Assembly (NCBI GenBank): GCA_947478495.1
Contig: CANJVW010000016.1
Span: 1 to 42,338, forward strand
Reading direction: 5' to 3'
DNA from: Legionellales bacterium
GTDB lineage: Bacteria; Pseudomonadota; Gammaproteobacteria; DSM-16500
Length of the DNA stretch: 42,338 nucleotides
Under the pieces are notes generated by a model that was not told the DNA's origin, did no database searches, and saw only the letters and a program-made list of their open reading frames with translations. Position 1 is the first letter of the stretch. Each line of letters begins with the position of its first letter. This document shows, in pieces, positions 8,811 through 17,960 of the stretch. The translations under genes were made by a program, and so were the position numbers.

Positions 8811-8890
8811 TAGGGTGGGCAAAGCGCTTTTTGCGTGCCCACCGATTTTTATAGGATGGTGGCGGGCACGCAAAAAGCGCTTTGCCCACA
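8811..8890. repeat. Palindromic REP-like element, copy 1
   Basis: An 80-bp inverted repeat has arms of about 30 bases built on GGGCAAAGCGCTTTTTGCG and its complement, around an AT-rich centre at 8843-8853. It is almost identical to the elements at 32308-32398 and 36125-36208. It sits in the divergent spacer between srkA and the thioesterase gene and creates spurious N-terminal extensions in both frames. Similar palindromes are scattered through many bacterial genomes as non-autonomous REP/MITE-like repeats. Confidence 0.9.
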
Positions 8891-8920
8891 ATACCTTGGA
8901 GCGACAGAGGGGGAGAGGGT

Positions 8921-9346
8921 ATGTCTATTATTTGGAAAACAGAGATGAGCCTAGGCATTATTTTGGAGCGCTCAAAAAACACCATGGTAGAGCATTTGGG
9001 AATTGAATTTACTGAGACAGGGGATGATTTTCTGGTGGCACGCATGCCAGTGGATCACCGAACGCACCAAGCAATAGGTATTATGCACGGTGGTGCATCG
9101 TGCGTGCTAGCTGAAACAGTGGGCAGCACAGCCGCTAATTTTTGCGTCGATCAAAACACAGCGTATTGCGTGGGCCTTGATATCAATACCAACCATATTC
9201 GATCTATAAAAGCAGGGTGGGTCATCGCTAAAGCGACGCCTTTTCATTTAGGAAAGATGACCCAGGTATGGAATATTGAGATTCGAAATGAAGCGGATCA
9301 GCTAATTTCGATCAATCGATTAACAATGGCGGTATTAAATAAATAA
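8921..9346 (+). CDS. Hotdog-fold acyl-CoA thioesterase (PaaI / YdiI-MenI family)
   Basis: The 141-residue protein closely follows E. coli YdiI (MenI) from the first residues (I-W-K) through M-P-V-D-x-R-T to H56-G-G-A-S-x-V-L-A-E65. The histidine/glycine turn and Glu65 are the active-site elements of this hotdog subclass. It should hydrolyse an aromatic or acyl-CoA thioester in the cytosol. YdiI acts on 1,4-dihydroxy-2-naphthoyl-CoA, but no menaquinone genes are nearby, so the substrate is left open. ATG 8921 follows a strong GGGGGAGAGGG site. The frame runs back to 8882 through the repeat element and is not used. Confidence 0.88.
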   Translation: MSIIWKTEMSLGIILERSKNTMVEHLGIEFTETGDDFLVARMPVDHRTHQAIGIMHGGASCVLAETVGSTAANFCVDQNTAYCVGLDINTNHIRSIKAGWVIAKATPFHLGKMTQVWNIEIRNEADQLISINRLTMAVLNK

Positions 9347-9370
9347 GAGTGAGAGTTTGAAATAAAATAT

Positions 9371-9379
9371 TGTTATACT
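9371..9379 (+). promoter_or_regulatory. Extended -10 promoter for cvpA
   Basis: TGTTATACT matches the extended -10 pattern TGnTATAAT-like and lies 29 bases before the cvpA ATG. No good -35 is visible at the usual spacing, as is common for extended -10 promoters. Confidence 0.4.
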
Positions 9380-9407
9380 TCATTTTTCCTTTATTTTGGA
9401 TGAAGAG

Positions 9408-9989
9408 ATGAATACACTAAATTTCGTGGATTATGGGTTAATTGCTGTATTTGTGTTCTCAATGCTGATTGGTTTGCGTCGCGGCTTAGTTAAGGAAGTG
9501 GTTTCTGTCGTAACGTGGGTCGCGGCTCTCTTTGTTGCTGTGCAATTTGCGGCTCCTCTGTCTGCTTCTTTTTCTGGTGTCACGCACTCCATTCAAGCCA
9601 GTCTTTCAAACGTTGTGACCGCCGTAGGTGCCAATGTGAGCACGGAAGGCGCAGCATCTATGCTCGCGGTCGGCATTAGCTTCTTTATCTTGTTTGTCGG
9701 CACATTGATTTTGGGATCCATTGTCGGTGGTATTTTATCTAGCGCAGCAGAGTTACCTGGGATTAATCTGGTGAATTCAATCTGTGGCGCCGGATTTGGA
9801 TTTGCCAGAGGTTTTCTCTTTAATTTAGTGTTAATTTTTCTCGTTCAGCTGACATCATTCGGACAAGAATCTCTTTGGACGCAATCGATGATTACTAATG
9901 CATATCAGCCAGCCGTTGCTTGGCTGGGTGACGCCATTCAGCCTGGTATACAGAATTTGAAAAGTCGATTAGGGCAAGTATTCAATTAA
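9408..9989 (+). CDS. cvpA: CvpA family membrane protein
   Basis: This 193-residue protein has four apparent membrane segments, at about residues 5-25, 30-50, 80-110 and 120-150. It shows the family's N-terminal pattern V-D-Y-x-L-I-x-x-x-x-x-S-x-x-x-G-x-R-R-G-L-V-K-E. CvpA is an inner-membrane protein required for colicin V export and linked to envelope stress and bile resistance in other bacteria. ATG 9408 is chosen with GGATGAAGAG just before it. In E. coli purF follows; here an unrelated anchored protein follows after 35 bases, probably in the same transcript. Confidence 0.88.
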   Translation: MNTLNFVDYGLIAVFVFSMLIGLRRGLVKEVVSVVTWVAALFVAVQFAAPLSASFSGVTHSIQASLSNVVTAVGANVSTEGAASMLAVGISFFILFVGTLILGSIVGGILSSAAELPGINLVNSICGAGFGFARGFLFNLVLIFLVQLTSFGQESLWTQSMITNAYQPAVAWLGDAIQPGIQNLKSRLGQVFN

Positions 9990-10024
9990 AATAGTCATTT
10001 TTGTGTCTCATGGATGGGGGTAAT

Positions 10025-11140
10025 ATGGCAAGGTGGAAAAAGCTTCTTATTTTTTTTGTGCTTATTTTTGTTGCTGTTAAAGCCATTCATTACCTTTACA
10101 TCCATGTGACCCTTCATAAGCACGCTGTCATCGCTCTACCTGTTGCTACTACTGCGGCTTCCTCCGGGGTTGCCAATAATAAACCTCTTTCAAAACCTGT
10201 AGCACATGAAAATTCGAGTACCACGAAGGCACCATTTACACCTGCAGCAGGGTTTGGGGTGCAGTCTGAGGGGCAGGTTGTTTGGCCGTCAGCCCATCTC
10301 ATGTTATCTGGTTTTTGCGCGATGGAAAACAGCTTGCTGTTAGAGCCATTAGACCATTATTTTTTTATTCAACTATGGGATAAGATAAAAAGCTATGCTT
10401 CCTTTCAGCACCACGCTTCTGTTGCGCTGCCTTCAAAAAAATCGGTTGTTATTACACTTCCCGTGGCCAGCAAAGAAGCGGTTGTCAGCGCGCCTAAACA
10501 GGTGGAGCATCCGGTCGTCGTTGTGCGCCCAGCCCCTACGCCACGAGAAGCACTTCCTGTTAAAGAAGAGCTAAAAATAGCGCAGCCAAAAGCAGCGGCC
10601 ATCAAAGCATCTGTCCCCGGGATACCATCTCGACCAATCAACAAGGTGAGCCATTCTGACAATAAAAAACATGAGGCTATTGTATTGCATCAGAAAAACG
10701 CACCTACATCATCAATACCATTGTACATTGAAGAGGATGCTAAAGCATCCATCCAAACTGTGGCGCCGCGATCCAAATCATTAAACACAAAAGCTCCCGC
10801 AAAAAAACGTATTCATACATACACAAAACCTGCTTCTAAAAAATGTATCGTGCCAAAAGCAAAACACAAAACGATCAAGAATGAAGATTGGGGTATCACA
10901 TCGCCACCGGTTAAGCATCGCAATAAACGACATAAGCCATGTGTCGTGCAGCAGCCGCCTGAACCCGCACCAACCAGCGACCAGTCTTCTACGCTGCCGC
11001 CAGTGGTGACACAATCGATGGTGGTAACGCCGCGATCGTCTCCGTCACCACGGTCTCCTAAAAAGAAGAAATGGTCTGTTTCTGATGATGGTCCTGCTCC
11101 GTTGGGAAGTTATCCGTACGATGACTGGGTGAGCGAATAG
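10025..11140 (+). CDS. Membrane-anchored Pro/Lys/Ala-rich hypothetical protein
   Basis: The 371-residue protein is not recognised. A basic start (M-A-R-W-K-K) and a hydrophobic stretch at about residues 7-30 form a signal anchor. The rest is extended and Pro-, Ala-, Ser-, Lys- and His-rich, so it is likely periplasmic and disordered. A motif recurs: A-V-I-A-L-P-V-A at about 38-45 and V-V-I-T-L-P-V-A at about 140-147. Only the part around residues 85-135 looks folded. The layout recalls TonB, DedD or FtsN linkers, but no TonB-C or SPOR domain is visible. ATG 10025 follows GGGGGT; GTG 10001 and ATG 10010 are alternatives. It lies directly after cvpA. Confidence 0.75.
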   Translation: MARWKKLLIFFVLIFVAVKAIHYLYIHVTLHKHAVIALPVATTAASSGVANNKPLSKPVAHENSSTTKAPFTPAAGFGVQSEGQVVWPSAHLMLSGFCAMENSLLLEPLDHYFFIQLWDKIKSYASFQHHASVALPSKKSVVITLPVASKEAVVSAPKQVEHPVVVVRPAPTPREALPVKEELKIAQPKAAAIKASVPGIPSRPINKVSHSDNKKHEAIVLHQKNAPTSSIPLYIEEDAKASIQTVAPRSKSLNTKAPAKKRIHTYTKPASKKCIVPKAKHKTIKNEDWGITSPPVKHRNKRHKPCVVQQPPEPAPTSDQSSTLPPVVTQSMVVTPRSSPSPRSPKKKKWSVSDDGPAPLGSYPYDDWVSE

Positions 11141-11198
11141 GTCTCTGGTTGTCACGAATAACTAAAAAGAACCCCCGGGCTCGCAAAAAGACTTATCG

Positions 11199-11222
11199 AC
11201 CCCCTTTCAAAAAAAGGGGGGT
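11199..11222. other. GC-rich hairpin between convergent genes
   Basis: CCCCCTTT (11200-11207) pairs with AAAGGGGG (11213-11220) around a 5-base loop. It lies about 60 bases after the 10025-11140 gene and faces the terminator of the convergent BON gene. No T-run follows on the plus strand, so efficient intrinsic termination is doubtful. Confidence 0.4.
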
Positions 11223-11250
11223 GAAAGACGGTTATGCAAGATGTCTAATG

Positions 11251-11280
11251 AAAAAAGCCCTAGGTTGACCCCATCCAGGG
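11251..11280 (-). terminator. Intrinsic terminator after the BON lipoprotein gene
   Basis: Read on the minus strand, CCCTGG pairs with CC(T)AGGG, leaving a single bulged T, and is followed by a run of six T. It begins one or two bases after the stop codon at 11282 and would end the lpoA-yraN-diaA-dolP-BON transcript. Confidence 0.55.
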
Positions 11281-11281
11281 T

Positions 11282-11842
11282 TTACACCTTCCTGATATAA
11301 ATATACGAAAAAATCTTAACTACCCTCTGAACGCCATCGGTGTCTCGTGCCACATCAATCGCAATAGTGGCATCCCTATGCGGCACAACGCCAATTAAAA
11401 AAACCGTTCCATTTTCAGTGACCACCTTGATGCGAGAAGGATCGACGTCATTAATTGCAATCAGTTGCGATTTAATTTTAGTGGTAATCCAGGCATCGCC
11501 TGTACGTGTTAAAACAGAATTAGGATTAGCTATTTCAAGATAATTGTAAACCTGTCGTCCATCTCTCATATTTTTTACTTGTTTTTCAATAGCTTTTTTT
11601 TGCTGAAGCGTTCGAACTTGCCCAGCTAATAAAACAACCTCCCCATCTGTTGCAACTGAAATATTGCCATCACCAAATCGGGCGGGATCAGCCTGGAGTG
11701 CGCGGTATATTTGCAGCGTAAGATAGTTGTCGCTGACAGTCTCTTGTAGGTCGTGCCGATGATAAACAGCTTGCGCACCGGTGCTAGCGGCGGTGGTGTA
11801 GATGCAGCTCGTCGAAACGCAACAGAGCCCCGCTATTGTCAT
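11282..11842 (-). CDS. Second BON-domain lipoprotein (DolP paralogue)
   Basis: From ATG 11842 the product is 186 residues. A short lipoprotein signal ends in V-S-T-S-C. Two BON domains follow, at about residues 45-110 and 115-183, each with the G-x-V-x-L-x-G-x-V pattern. It resembles the adjacent dolP product throughout, indicating tandem duplication. BON lipoproteins bind phospholipid at the inner face of the outer membrane. The start is odd: the ATG lies inside a dispersed repeat (11836-11985), with GGGG immediately adjacent and no properly spaced ribosome site. The open frame continues back through the repeat to 11986. The native N-terminus may therefore have been replaced. It lies 170 bases downstream of dolP. 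Confidence 0.8.
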   Translation of the reverse strand: MTIAGLCCVSTSCIYTTAASTGAQAVYHRHDLQETVSDNYLTLQIYRALQADPARFGDGNISVATDGEVVLLAGQVRTLQQKKAIEKQVKNMRDGRQVYNYLEIANPNSVLTRTGDAWITTKIKSQLIAINDVDPSRIKVVTENGTVFLIGVVPHRDATIAIDVARDTDGVQRVVKIFSYIYIRKV

Positions 11843-11985
11843 CCCCGCGAAGGCGCGGATCCATTTGGGAAACAGCTGTGTTTTGCCAAAATAAGTCAAG
11901 TGGCTCTTTATTTCTTTTGGTGTCTTTTTGTTAATTATATTCACAGATATTGTCACCATGGATCCCCGCCTGCGCGGGGATGACA
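11836..11985. repeat. Inverted-pair dispersed repeat, copy 1
   Basis: Two arms of about 28 bases (11836-11864 and 11958-11985) carry TGTCATCCCCGCGAAGGCG-type sequence in opposite orientation, around about 90 bases of AT-rich DNA. Each arm is itself a small hairpin (CCCCGC...GCGGGG). The same arms occur at 21842-21932. The translated arm gives the familiar I-R-A-F-A-G-M-T peptide often seen at misannotated starts. This copy lies across the 5' end of the BON lipoprotein gene. Confidence 0.85.
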
Positions 11986-12012
11986 CACAGAGGCGGGAAC
12001 GACAAATTGTTG

Positions 12013-13526
<1,514 letters not shown>

Positions 13527-13527
<1 letters not shown>

Positions 13528-14564
13528 TAGGATGCGAGACCGTTCTGGATGGTCGCCCAGGGTAATTGTCGATAAATATGATGCTCTGGTGTGAGCGTCA
13601 GCATACCGGTGTTACCTTCGAGAGGCGCTGCACCCATGTGATACAATTGATTACTTAAAAAATAAGCATCTAAACCGACAGCATAGAGCCGATCATTTGT
13701 CGCATGCGGTTTTAGGTTCCATGGGATATCGCAAAATTGAACCCCATTTAAATCATTATTTTCCGCGGCGTTTGGAGTGCCCGCATAAATAGCGCTGGAT
13801 GCATAAATGGGTACATTGATCACATAGTTGTAACGCAATAATGGCACAATGGCGTGTCCTGCAGTCGGTTGAGCCAACAAGAAGATCGCATCGAAATCTT
13901 GTCGACTGTGTTTGCTATGAGTATTCACTTCCAATAAATGGGCGATGTCGGTTTGAAAGTCAGAGTCAGGAGCATAATAGAATGAATCGACAAGGCTCCC
14001 GCCTAATCTCTGCCATTGCTTAAGCAAGGGAGCTTCAATGCGTTGACCCCACTCATCTTTTGGTCCAATCACAAGGGCGCGTCGCGCGCCTGCCTGCCAC
14101 GCTTTATCCGCTATTTGCTGTCCTTCATCAGCAGGTGACAGTCCAAATTCATAGAAATCATTCGGCAAATGACCCCACAAAAGAACGGTATAATTTAATG
14201 CGAGTACGGGTACTGGGAAATGATCCTGCTTAAGAAGGGCTTGGACATCTTCCTTGACCAGCGGTCCAATGATGAAATCAGCGCCATCCGAGACGGCTTT
14301 TTGATAAGTGGCCTCGATTGTAGTTTTTTGAGCGGTATCGTAAAACGATATTGTTTGTTGATCGCGCGTCGGTGATTCATAATAGGCGTGAAGAAAGCCA
14401 TCTCTAACCGTTTGACCTTCGGTTTTCCATTGACCCGTCAAAGGAAGTAAGAGGGCGTAATGAGTTGGCAATGACAAAGAGCTGTTATGCGCCTCATATG
14501 AAGGCGCGCCACAGCTTGTCAGCCAGCCGAGACAAAAAAGGGTAATGATAGTTCGCTTTATCAT
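13527..14564 (-). CDS. lpoA: Penicillin-binding protein activator LpoA (short form)
   Basis: From ATG 14564 the product is 345 residues, with a lipoprotein signal ending L-T-S-C at residue 18. The body is the periplasmic-binding-protein-like LppC domain (H-Y-A-L-L-L-P-L-T-G...G-P-L-V-K-E-D-V). E. coli LpoA is about 680 residues, with an added N-terminal TPR domain. Here that domain is absent, leaving only the half related to substrate-binding proteins. LpoA activates the peptidoglycan synthase PBP1A from the outer membrane. Divergent from rsmI, as in E. coli. An ATG at 14582 gives six extra residues that would weaken the signal peptide. Confidence 0.9.
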
Positions 14565-14606
14565 GCGGCATCCAATCATCAATTAACATAGGTAACATTT
14601 TGAACC

Positions 14607-15467
14607 ATGACGGCCAAATCCACAACCCATTCTTTCGGTATTCTATATGTTGTAGCAACACCGATTGGCAATTTACAGGATATGACGGTGCGCGCTGTCA
14701 GCATCTTAAAGACGGTTGATAAAATTGCAGCGGAAGATACCCGTCATAGCACACACTTACTCGCCACCTATGGCATTTCGACGCCATTGATATCGTTGCA
14801 TGAGCACAACGAAATGGCGCGGGCCACTGAGCTGATTGCGCATCTTAAAGCAGGGCAGAGCATCGCTTTAATTAGCGATGCGGGGACACCGCTGATTAGT
14901 GATCCCGGTTATGTGTTGGTGAAACACGTACGGGCAGAGGGCATCCGTGTGGAGCCTATTCCAGGTGCCTGTGCCGCGATTGCAGCACTCTCCGTGAGTG
15001 GGTTGCCCACCGATCGTTTTATATTCGAAGGTTTTTTATCATCGAAAGCCGCATCACGAAAAGCGCATTTGGAAAGACTCACATTGGAGCCGCGCACACT
15101 CGTTTTTTATGAAGCACCCCATCGTATTTTAGAAAGCATTAAGGCAATGCAAGCCGCGTGGGGAGGTGCGCGTGAAATCGTTATTGCGCGCGAGCTCACT
15201 AAATTATTTGAAACGGTCTATGCCGGAACAATCGATCAAGTGATCGATTGGATGAAACAAGATAAAAATCAGCAGAGAGGGGAAATCGTTATCGTCGTGG
15301 CAGGCAACACGGCTGCGCCCGCGTCAGAAAAAACCATTTCCTCGGATCATGTACTGCGCGTCTTACTCGAATCACTGTCAGTGAAAGAAGCTGCTCTATG
15401 TGCCGCAAAAATCACCGGTGAGAAAAAAAATGAGTTATATCAGCGTGCGTTAGAAATCAAAAAGTAG
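14607..15467 (+). CDS. rsmI: 16S rRNA (cytidine1402-2'-O)-methyltransferase
   Basis: RsmI (286 aa) uses S-adenosylmethionine to methylate the 2'-OH of C1402 in 16S rRNA. The tetrapyrrole-methylase-fold signatures are V-A-T-P-I-G-N-L-x-D near residue 15, E-D-T-R-H near 45 and I-S-D-A-G-T-P-L-I-S-D-P-G near 92. Length is standard. Only 42 bases separate its start from that of lpoA, so the two promoters must overlap. No classical ribosome site is clear. Confidence 0.96.
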   Translation: MTAKSTTHSFGILYVVATPIGNLQDMTVRAVSILKTVDKIAAEDTRHSTHLLATYGISTPLISLHEHNEMARATELIAHLKAGQSIALISDAGTPLISDPGYVLVKHVRAEGIRVEPIPGACAAIAALSVSGLPTDRFIFEGFLSSKAASRKAHLERLTLEPRTLVFYEAPHRILESIKAMQAAWGGAREIVIARELTKLFETVYAGTIDQVIDWMKQDKNQQRGEIVIVVAGNTAAPASEKTISSDHVLRVLLESLSVKEAALCAAKITGEKKNELYQRALEIKK

Positions 15468-15484
15468 GTGTGCCCAACCCAGGC

Positions 15485-15513
15485 TATACACTGCCCTCAA
15501 AATAAGCTATCCT
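15485..15513 (+). promoter_or_regulatory. Putative rnpB promoter
   Basis: TATACA (15485-15490) and TATCCT (15508-15513) are separated by 17 bases. The predicted RNase P RNA 5' end lies 7 bases further on, the right distance for a transcription start. Confidence 0.5.
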
Positions 15514-15519
15514 AGTGTC

Positions 15520-15897
15520 GAAGAGTTGACCGAAGCAGTCGCTGTTTTTTAACTAAAACAGAGGAAAGTCCGGGCTTCGCAGGGTCAGTGCCAGGTAACG
15601 CCTGGGCGGTGCGAGCCGACGGATTAGTGCCACAGAAAATAAACCGCCTTTGATGCAAATCAAAGGTAAGGGTGAAAAGGTGCGGTAAGAGCGCACCGCG
15701 CCACTGGCAACAGGGGCGGCATGGTAAACCCCACTCGAAGCAAGACCAAATAGGCGCTTAACGTGGACATCTTTCGGGATATTCACACGGTACGGCCCGT
15801 ACCGTAAGCGCGGGTAGGTTGCTTGAGGTGTTTGGCGACAAACATCCTAGATAAATGACTGTTCACGACAGAACCCGGCTTATTGGTTGGCTCTTCA
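15520..15897 (+). ncRNA. rnpB: RNase P RNA component (M1 RNA, bacterial type A)
   Basis: This is the catalytic RNA that matures tRNA 5' ends. Its conserved core landmarks are in order: GAGGAAAGTCCGGGC at 15561-15575, GCCAGGTAACGCCTGG, then AGAACCCGGCTTATTGG near the 3' end. The termini GAAGAGTTGACC (15520-15531) and GGTTGGCTCTTC (15886-15897) pair over 12 positions, with G-U pairs allowed, as helix P1. That fixes the ends to within a few bases. Size (about 378 nt) matches type A. Spurious ORFs inside it are discounted. Confidence 0.97.
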
Positions 15898-15922
15898 CCT
15901 ATTATAGCTCTTTTCTTATTTT

Positions 15923-15976
15923 TCCCTCTCCCATGAGAGAGGATGGCGCACCACTTTTGCGCGCCGGGTGAGGGGA
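15923..15976. repeat. REP-like palindrome downstream of rnpB
   Basis: CCCTCTCCCATGAGAGAGG followed by GGCGC...GCGCC and GGGTGAGGGGAG forms imperfect nested hairpins. It resembles the widespread CCCTCTCCC / GGGTGAGGG class of extragenic palindromes. The remainder of the 15898-16118 spacer shows nothing else definite apart from a GTGGG at 16077-16081. Confidence 0.5.
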
Positions 15977-16118
15977 GACCTCCCCAGATAGCATCGCTTC
16001 TTGCATCCCCTTGTTTAGACTAAAAAACAACTACAGCGATTTCTTTTTGACCTAATTCACCCTAGTATTTATCCTGGTGGGTTTTGGTATAACTTTATGA
16101 ACTATTTTCACTATTTTT

Positions 16119-16158
16119 GTGGGAAAAAGTGGTTTATTGTGGGTTCATGTGGTATAAA
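16119..16158 (+). promoter_or_regulatory. MraZ operator (four GTGG[G/T] repeats) and -10 box of the division operon
   Basis: GTGGG (16119), GTGGT (16129), GTGGG (16139) and GTGGT (16149) repeat at exactly 10-bp intervals, placing them on one face of the helix. This matches the known MraZ binding site of direct TGGG-type repeats with 5-base spacers. A TATAAA -10 candidate (16153-16158) overlaps the last repeat, so MraZ binding would block its own promoter. Confidence 0.8.
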
Positions 16159-16208
16159 TTTATGGAAGTAGAACATTTAAGCGCGAAAAAGATTGAAAGG
16201 GGTGATTT

Positions 16209-16667
16209 ATGTTTAGAGGAATTAATGCAGTCAGCATTGACGCAAAGGGCCGAATCGCTATGCCCGTGCGTTTACGCGATGACCTGGGAGAATCCAGTCA
16301 ACGCGTGGTGATGACCATTGATACTGATGAACGCTGCTTATTGCTTTATCCCACCGCTATTTGGAAAGCCATTGAAGAAAAGTTAGCGGATTTGCCAAGC
16401 TTCAATCCGCAAGCACGTCGTATTCAACGATTATTGGTAGGGCATGCGACAGAAATAGATTTAGATAGTCACGGACGTATTTTATTACCTCCTTTGTTGC
16501 GGGAATATGCAGGTCTTGATAAATCCGTGATATTGGTTGGACAAGGACGAAAATTGGAATGTTGGGATGAAGGGCATTGGCAAGACATGCGCGCAAAATG
16601 GTTGGCAGAAGAGGCTAATCAAAATGCGGCATTGCTACCAGACGAAGTAAAGTCATTGTCATTATAA
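16209..16667 (+). CDS. mraZ: Transcriptional regulator MraZ
   Basis: MraZ (152 aa) has two AbrB-like swapped-hairpin halves, each with the D-x-K/H-G-R-I motif: I-D-A-K-G-R-I-A-M-P near residue 10 and L-D-S-H-G-R-I-L-L-P near 85. It binds the GTGG repeats ahead of the operon and represses it. ATG 16209 follows AAAGGGG; an overlapping frame from 16117 is a shadow. It is the first gene of the mraZ-rsmH-ftsL-ftsI set. Confidence 0.97.
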   Translation: MFRGINAVSIDAKGRIAMPVRLRDDLGESSQRVVMTIDTDERCLLLYPTAIWKAIEEKLADLPSFNPQARRIQRLLVGHATEIDLDSHGRILLPPLLREYAGLDKSVILVGQGRKLECWDEGHWQDMRAKWLAEEANQNAALLPDEVKSLSL

Positions 16668-16680
16668 AAATAGGTGCCCT

Positions 16681-17622
16681 ATGGCGCTACAGACAAAAGA
16701 TCATTTACATAAACCAGTCCTTTTGGATGAGGTCATCTCACATTTAAATATACAGCCCGATGGCATCTACGTAGACGCCACATTTGGGCGCGGCGGACAT
16801 GCACGTGCGATTCTCGATTGTTTAAGCCCGGAAGGTCGCTTGTTTGCAATGGATGCAGATAAAGCAGCGGTAGATTACGCTAAACAAGAATGGGGTGCGG
16901 ACCAGCGATTTACCATTCAGCACAATGCCTTTTCAAACTTAAGCGAGTTTCTGATGGAGCAGGGCGTGTCAGGCCAAGTGAATGGCATCTTATTTGATTT
17001 AGGCGTGTCATCACCCCAGCTCGATGATGCAACACGCGGTTTTAGCTTTATGCGTTCAGGCCCGCTCGATATGCGTATGGATACATCACGCGGTGTGGAT
17101 GCGGCTACCTGGATTGCTGCCATCAGCGAAGAGCCACTTGCTAACATCATTTGGGAATATGGCGAAGAGCGTTTTTCACGTCGTATTGCACGAGCCGTCA
17201 AAACGGCACAAGTGGATTCGCGTATTGAAACAACAGAGCAATTAGCGAGTATCATTTCGAAAGCAGTTCCTTTTCGAGAAAAAGGTAAGCATCCTGCCAC
17301 ACGCAGCTTTCAAGCGATTCGTATTGCGGTCAATCATGAATTAGAAGAAATAAAAGAGGGGTTAAAACAAAGTGTAGACGCGTTAAAAACAACAGGTCGT
17401 TTGTTGGTAATTAGTTTTCATTCGCTGGAAGATAGAATCGTGAAGCAATTTATGAAAAATCAAGAGCACACGGATCCACATCCTGCGAAGCTACCTATCA
17501 AACATGTTCATTGCAAGGCAACATTTAGGCGAATTGGTAAGGCTTTCAAACCCAGTTTTCAGGAAATAAAAAATAATAATCGCGCACGAAGTGCCATTTT
17601 ACGAGTAGGAGAAAAATTATGA
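16681..17622 (+). CDS. rsmH: 16S rRNA (cytosine1402-N4)-methyltransferase
   Basis: RsmH/MraW (313 aa) methylates N4 of C1402, the same nucleotide modified by RsmI, which is also encoded here about 1.2 kb upstream. The SAM-binding V-D-A-T-F-G-R-G-G-H-A is near residue 31, with L-F-D-L-G-V-S-S-P-Q-L-D near 103 and S-F-H-S-L-E-D-R near 245. Length is typical. It follows mraZ after 13 bases and overlaps ftsL by 4 bases (ATGA). Confidence 0.97.
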   Translation: MALQTKDHLHKPVLLDEVISHLNIQPDGIYVDATFGRGGHARAILDCLSPEGRLFAMDADKAAVDYAKQEWGADQRFTIQHNAFSNLSEFLMEQGVSGQVNGILFDLGVSSPQLDDATRGFSFMRSGPLDMRMDTSRGVDAATWIAAISEEPLANIIWEYGEERFSRRIARAVKTAQVDSRIETTEQLASIISKAVPFREKGKHPATRSFQAIRIAVNHELEEIKEGLKQSVDALKTTGRLLVISFHSLEDRIVKQFMKNQEHTDPHPAKLPIKHVHCKATFRRIGKAFKPSFQEIKNNNRARSAILRVGEKL

Positions 17623-17960
17623 ACGCAGCAGCCAGATTTACAAACCAAGGTGCATTATCAAGAGGGTGGGTCATTTCTGTTTGGATGACACGCTTCCAAT
17701 TTTCATTATTTGCCACAATCTCCGGCGTTTTGATTTCAGCGCTCGGATTGGTGTATTCCACCAACACCACTCGCAGTCTAACGGCGGATATCCAGCAATT
17801 GTCCGTGGAGCGCGATCAATTGCACATACAACGAGAAAAATTCTTGCTTGAGAAAAGCCATCTTGTGGCGGTTGCGCGAGTAGAATCATTGGCTCAAAAT
17901 AAATTAGCGATGACAGCGCCGATTGGCAAAGAAATCATTGTTGTTCGTGAAGACAAATAA
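17619..17960 (+). CDS. ftsL: Cell division protein FtsL
   Basis: This small bitopic protein (113 aa) has a cytoplasmic N-terminus of about 25 residues, one membrane span at about 26-45, and a periplasmic heptad region (S-V-E-R-D-Q-L-H-I-Q-R-E-K). FtsL pairs with FtsB and FtsQ in the divisome. Sequence conservation in the family is low, so the call rests on topology and position between rsmH and ftsI. It overlaps both neighbours (ATGA and TAATG). Confidence 0.88.
   Translation: MNAAARFTNQGALSRGWVISVWMTRFQFSLFATISGVLISALGLVYSTNTTRSLTADIQQLSVERDQLHIQREKFLLEKSHLVAVARVESLAQNKLAMTAPIGKEIIVVREDK

Noticed and set aside
8785-9045. Opposing frames across the srkA-thioesterase spacer
   Set aside because: They are translations of the palindromic repeat and of the opposite strand of real genes.
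11199-11222. Strong plus-strand terminator after the Pro-rich gene
   Set aside because: The stem is convincing but no T-run follows, so it is listed only as a hairpin.
15553-15786. Minus-strand ORF
   Set aside because: It lies entirely inside RNase P RNA.
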